NCBI GenBank assembly: GCA_964545875.1
Contig: CAZJHH010000002.1
Location: 124,001 to 188,000, forward strand
Length of the DNA stretch: 64,000 nt
Direction: 5' to 3'
Origin: DAIPKP01 sp964545875
GTDB taxonomy: Bacteria; Synergistota; Synergistia; Synergistales; Aminiphilaceae
Positions 62,087 to 64,000 of the stretch are shown one piece after another. The translations under genes were made by a program, and so were the position numbers. The number at the start of each line of letters is the position of its first letter. Position 1 is the stretch's first letter. A model generated the notes under the pieces. That model saw only the letters and a program-made list of their open reading frames with translations, was not told the DNA's origin and searched no databases.

Positions 62087-63412
62087 CTAATCTGAGCGAT
62101 TTTTCCATTTTATTCTAATAGGTACTCCCGAATAGTCCTCGAGAGAGCGCAATCGTTTCTCTACATGCCGCTCAAATTGCTTTGTCACGATATCCTTGTC
62201 GTTTACCACAAAAAGGAAAAAAGGAGGAGCTGTAGCCGCCTGAGTACAGTAATACAGTTTCAGGAAACGCCCCTGCCCGTTGCTGGGCATACGCTCGAAA
62301 GCCATCAGCTCTCGAAGCAACACGTTGAGCTTGGATGTGGCGATTCGATTCTCCCGATGTTCGTGAACTCGGAAAATTGCCTTTATGAGATCCCCCATAT
62401 TGCGTCCTGTTTTGGCGGAGACGAATACCATGGGTGCATGCTGAAAGAACACAAAGGATTGCTTCAAATATTTTCGCATGTTATCTCCGAGTTTAGGATC
62501 TCCAGGAGCGAGATCCCATTTATTGACCACAAAGACCAAGCCCTTTCCTTTTTCGAGCACATGGCCGCATATTCTTTTTTCGTTTTCTGTGGCAGGCTCC
62601 TCCCCGTCCATAACGAGAACTGCAACCTGACAGCGGTCAATAGCGTCATAGCTGCGCACCATGGAATAGTATTCCACCGAAGAGGAGATTCGTGATTTTT
62701 TCCGAAGTCCCGCAGTGTCGATAATGCGCAAGGGCCCTGAAGGTGTTTCCAGGATCGTGTCAATGCTATCCCGGGTTGTCCCGGGAACGGGACTTACAAG
62801 AGATCGCTCTTGCCCTGCAAAATAGTTGAAGATACTTGATTTGCCCACATTGGGGCGTCCTACGAGGGCTACCGAAAGTATGGAAGAATCCTGAGAAAGT
62901 TCTTCTTTTTTCTCTCCTTCGACGGATTCCAGCATATGGGAGATCATCTGAAGCAGTTCGTCCACGTTTCTATTGTGTACCGCGCTTACCGCAAGAGCCG
63001 ATTCAAATCCGAGGGGAGCGAACTGAAACTCTCCGTTATATGTCGGAGAATCCGCTTTGTGGATCACCAATATGATAGGTTTGCCGCTCTTTCTCAAGAA
63101 CATTGCAATGTCGTGATCTGTGGGCATCAGTCCAGTTTGGGCGTCCACAAGAAAGAGGATGAGGTCGCTCTCTTCTATGGCAATTTCGGCCTGTTTTCGT
63201 ATTTGTGTATCGTAATCCTTACTTTGTTCTCCAAGAATTCCTCCTGTATCTATCATGTAAAGAGATTTTCCCTGCTGCTGAATCTCCGCATAGAGCCTGT
63301 CTCGGGTTATGCCGGGGACATCGTCCACAATGGCATGCCTTTTCCCGAGGAAACGGTTAAAAAGCGAGGATTTTCCTACATTGGGTCTTCCGATTATGGA
63401 AATTACGGCCAT
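62087..63412 (-). CDS. der: Ribosome-assembly GTPase Der (EngA)
   Basis: Double-GTPase needed for 50S maturation. It has 441 residues. The first G domain has GRPNVGKSSLFN (residues 7-18), DTGG and HKAD; the second has GRPNVGKSSIFN, DTAGLRKK and NKWD. A C-terminal KH-like domain follows. Full length and clearly intact. Confidence 0.97.
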   Translation of the reverse strand: MAVISIIGRPNVGKSSLFNRFLGKRHAIVDDVPGITRDRLYAEIQQQGKSLYMIDTGGILGEQSKDYDTQIRKQAEIAIEESDLILFLVDAQTGLMPTDHDIAMFLRKSGKPIILVIHKADSPTYNGEFQFAPLGFESALAVSAVHNRNVDELLQMISHMLESVEGEKKEELSQDSSILSVALVGRPNVGKSSIFNYFAGQERSLVSPVPGTTRDSIDTILETPSGPLRIIDTAGLRKKSRISSSVEYYSMVRSYDAIDRCQVAVLVMDGEEPATENEKRICGHVLEKGKGLVFVVNKWDLAPGDPKLGDNMRKYLKQSFVFFQHAPMVFVSAKTGRNMGDLIKAIFRVHEHRENRIATSKLNVLLRELMAFERMPSNGQGRFLKLYYCTQAATAPPFFLFVVNDKDIVTKQFERHVEKRLRSLEDYSGVPIRIKWKNRSD

Positions 63413-63459
63413 GGCACACTATTCCTTTCCAGAAATACATTCACATGTATATGTAAAAA

Positions 63460-64000
63460 TCAATCTCTCCAAATACGAAGAGTACAAGCCTGTTTTCTTT
63501 TGACATGAGGGTTCTGTATGTTAAAGATCTTGCGAATTGTCTCAAAAACTGAGGATGTTCTGGCACACTTTATCCAGAGAGTTTCCTCGGGGTTTTCCTG
63601 GGTTCCCGGAAAAAGCGAAAAAGGAATACCCAATTCCTCCAGATTTTTTGCCAGCAAGGTCAGCATTTTAGGGCTTGCAGAAACTTCGATCAATGTTCCG
63701 TAGGGAGGGAAGGAAAAAAGTTCTCTTTCTCGAAGTTCTTCGGCCCAGAACTTTTCCCATCCCTTTTCCAGAGCTCCCTGCCAACCCTTTTGAGGATTCC
63801 GGCTCTGGAGAAAAACTCTTCTCGAAGAAGTTTTCTCGCTACCTCGCCAGCAGGATTCCCAAATCATGCGGAAAGCTTTTTCTCGAGAATTATAGGCGGA
63901 TCTTCGAGCTTCAGCATCTGCATCAAGCCAGGCTATGAGAGAAACTGAAAGAGTGTCGCAGAGAGAAAGGGCTTTTCTGGTCCCCAGAATGATTCCTCCG
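63460..64000 (-). CDS. priA: Primosomal protein N' (PriA), C-terminal part, cut by window edge
   Basis: The frame enters from the right edge and ends at 63460; about 180 codons are seen. LGTRKALSL, WLDADAEARRSAYNSREKAFRM and VFLQSRNPQ align with the helicase motifs V/VI region and the post-helicase QTYNP segment of PriA, and FSFPPYGTLIEV with the C-terminal domain. Conservation is low compared with E. coli PriA, and motif VI looks degraded (no clear QxxGRAGR), so helicase activity is doubtful. PriA restarts stalled replication forks. Confidence 0.8.
   Translation of the reverse strand, partial: GGIILGTRKALSLCDTLSVSLIAWLDADAEARRSAYNSREKAFRMIWESCWRGSEKTSSRRVFLQSRNPQKGWQGALEKGWEKFWAEELRERELFSFPPYGTLIEVSASPKMLTLLAKNLEELGIPFSLFPGTQENPEETLWIKCARTSSVFETIRKIFNIQNPHVKRKQACTLRIWRD

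Noticed and set aside
1..64000. CRISPR arrays, tRNA or rRNA genes, insertion sequences, prophage
   Set aside because: None of the repeat, clover-leaf or transposase signs were seen; the window is core chromosome.

Overview
The window is a gene-dense stretch of a bacterial chromosome, and about nine tenths of its genes lie on the minus strand in long, tightly overlapping operons. My best guess is the phylum Synergistota, that is, an anaerobic, amino-acid-fermenting diderm. The clues are a histidine-degradation cluster that uses glutamate formimidoyltransferase, a large molybdenum-cofactor operon, a selenocysteine-containing SelD, homologues of sporulation proteins (SpoIID, a SpoIVB-type S55 peptidase, WhiA, Veg) beside a MurE with the meso-diaminopimelate motif, a Lon-like LonB-type protease, and a Bacillus-like tmk-yaaR-holB-ricT order. 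This placement is inference from gene content. No rRNA, tRNA, CRISPR array or insertion sequence was seen.

Layout, left to right. At 1-3919 are gapA (cut by the window edge) and the rapZ-yvcK-whiA trio. At 3906-9322 is a molybdenum-cofactor operon: moeA, a moeA fused to a periplasmic-binding-protein-like domain, moaA, moaC, and a Mog/MoaB-like gene with an unusual N-terminal extension. At 9409-27240 is a complete division and cell-wall (dcw) cluster transcribed from mraZ down to ftsZ and a SPOR-domain gene, preceded by a textbook three-repeat MraZ operator. Just after ftsZ there is an 89-codon open frame that begins TAATC where TAATG would be expected.

At 27495-33492 are a YerC/TrpR-like regulator, an endonuclease III-like glycosylase, a Lon-like protease, mnmA (apparently translated by coupling to a 15-codon leader), veg and glpX. 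At 33760-43583 are purB, a DUF4416 gene, an unrecognised gene, ftsY, then ricT, holB, yaaR and tmk, an S55 peptidase-like protein, and prfB with its +1 programmed frameshift. At 43733-45903 on the plus strand are birA and a selD whose active-site codon is UGA followed by a SECIS-like hairpin.

At 46007-50758 are hutH, ftcD, hutI and a degenerate metal-ABC binding protein; urocanase is not in the window. At 50786-53208 is the AmmeMemoRadiSam set (radical SAM AmrS, AMMECR1 protein, LigB-like dioxygenase-fold protein). At 53259-58965 are queA, a SpoIID-like gene, DUF2905, ruvB, ruvA, ruvC and yebC. The window closes with nadE, a divergent radical SAM/HhH protein, an HU gene, der and the 3' part of priA.

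Functional logic: cell-wall precursor synthesis and division genes are co-transcribed under probable MraZ autoregulation. Molybdenum-cofactor and selenophosphate synthesis together suggest Mo/Se enzymes elsewhere in the genome. The hut genes indicate histidine fermentation. The most unusual items are the SelD UGA, the ftsZ-distal TAATC frame, the Ser-before-His motif order in the S55 protein, the CX6CX2C radical SAM/HhH protein, and the P-loop-less HolB.
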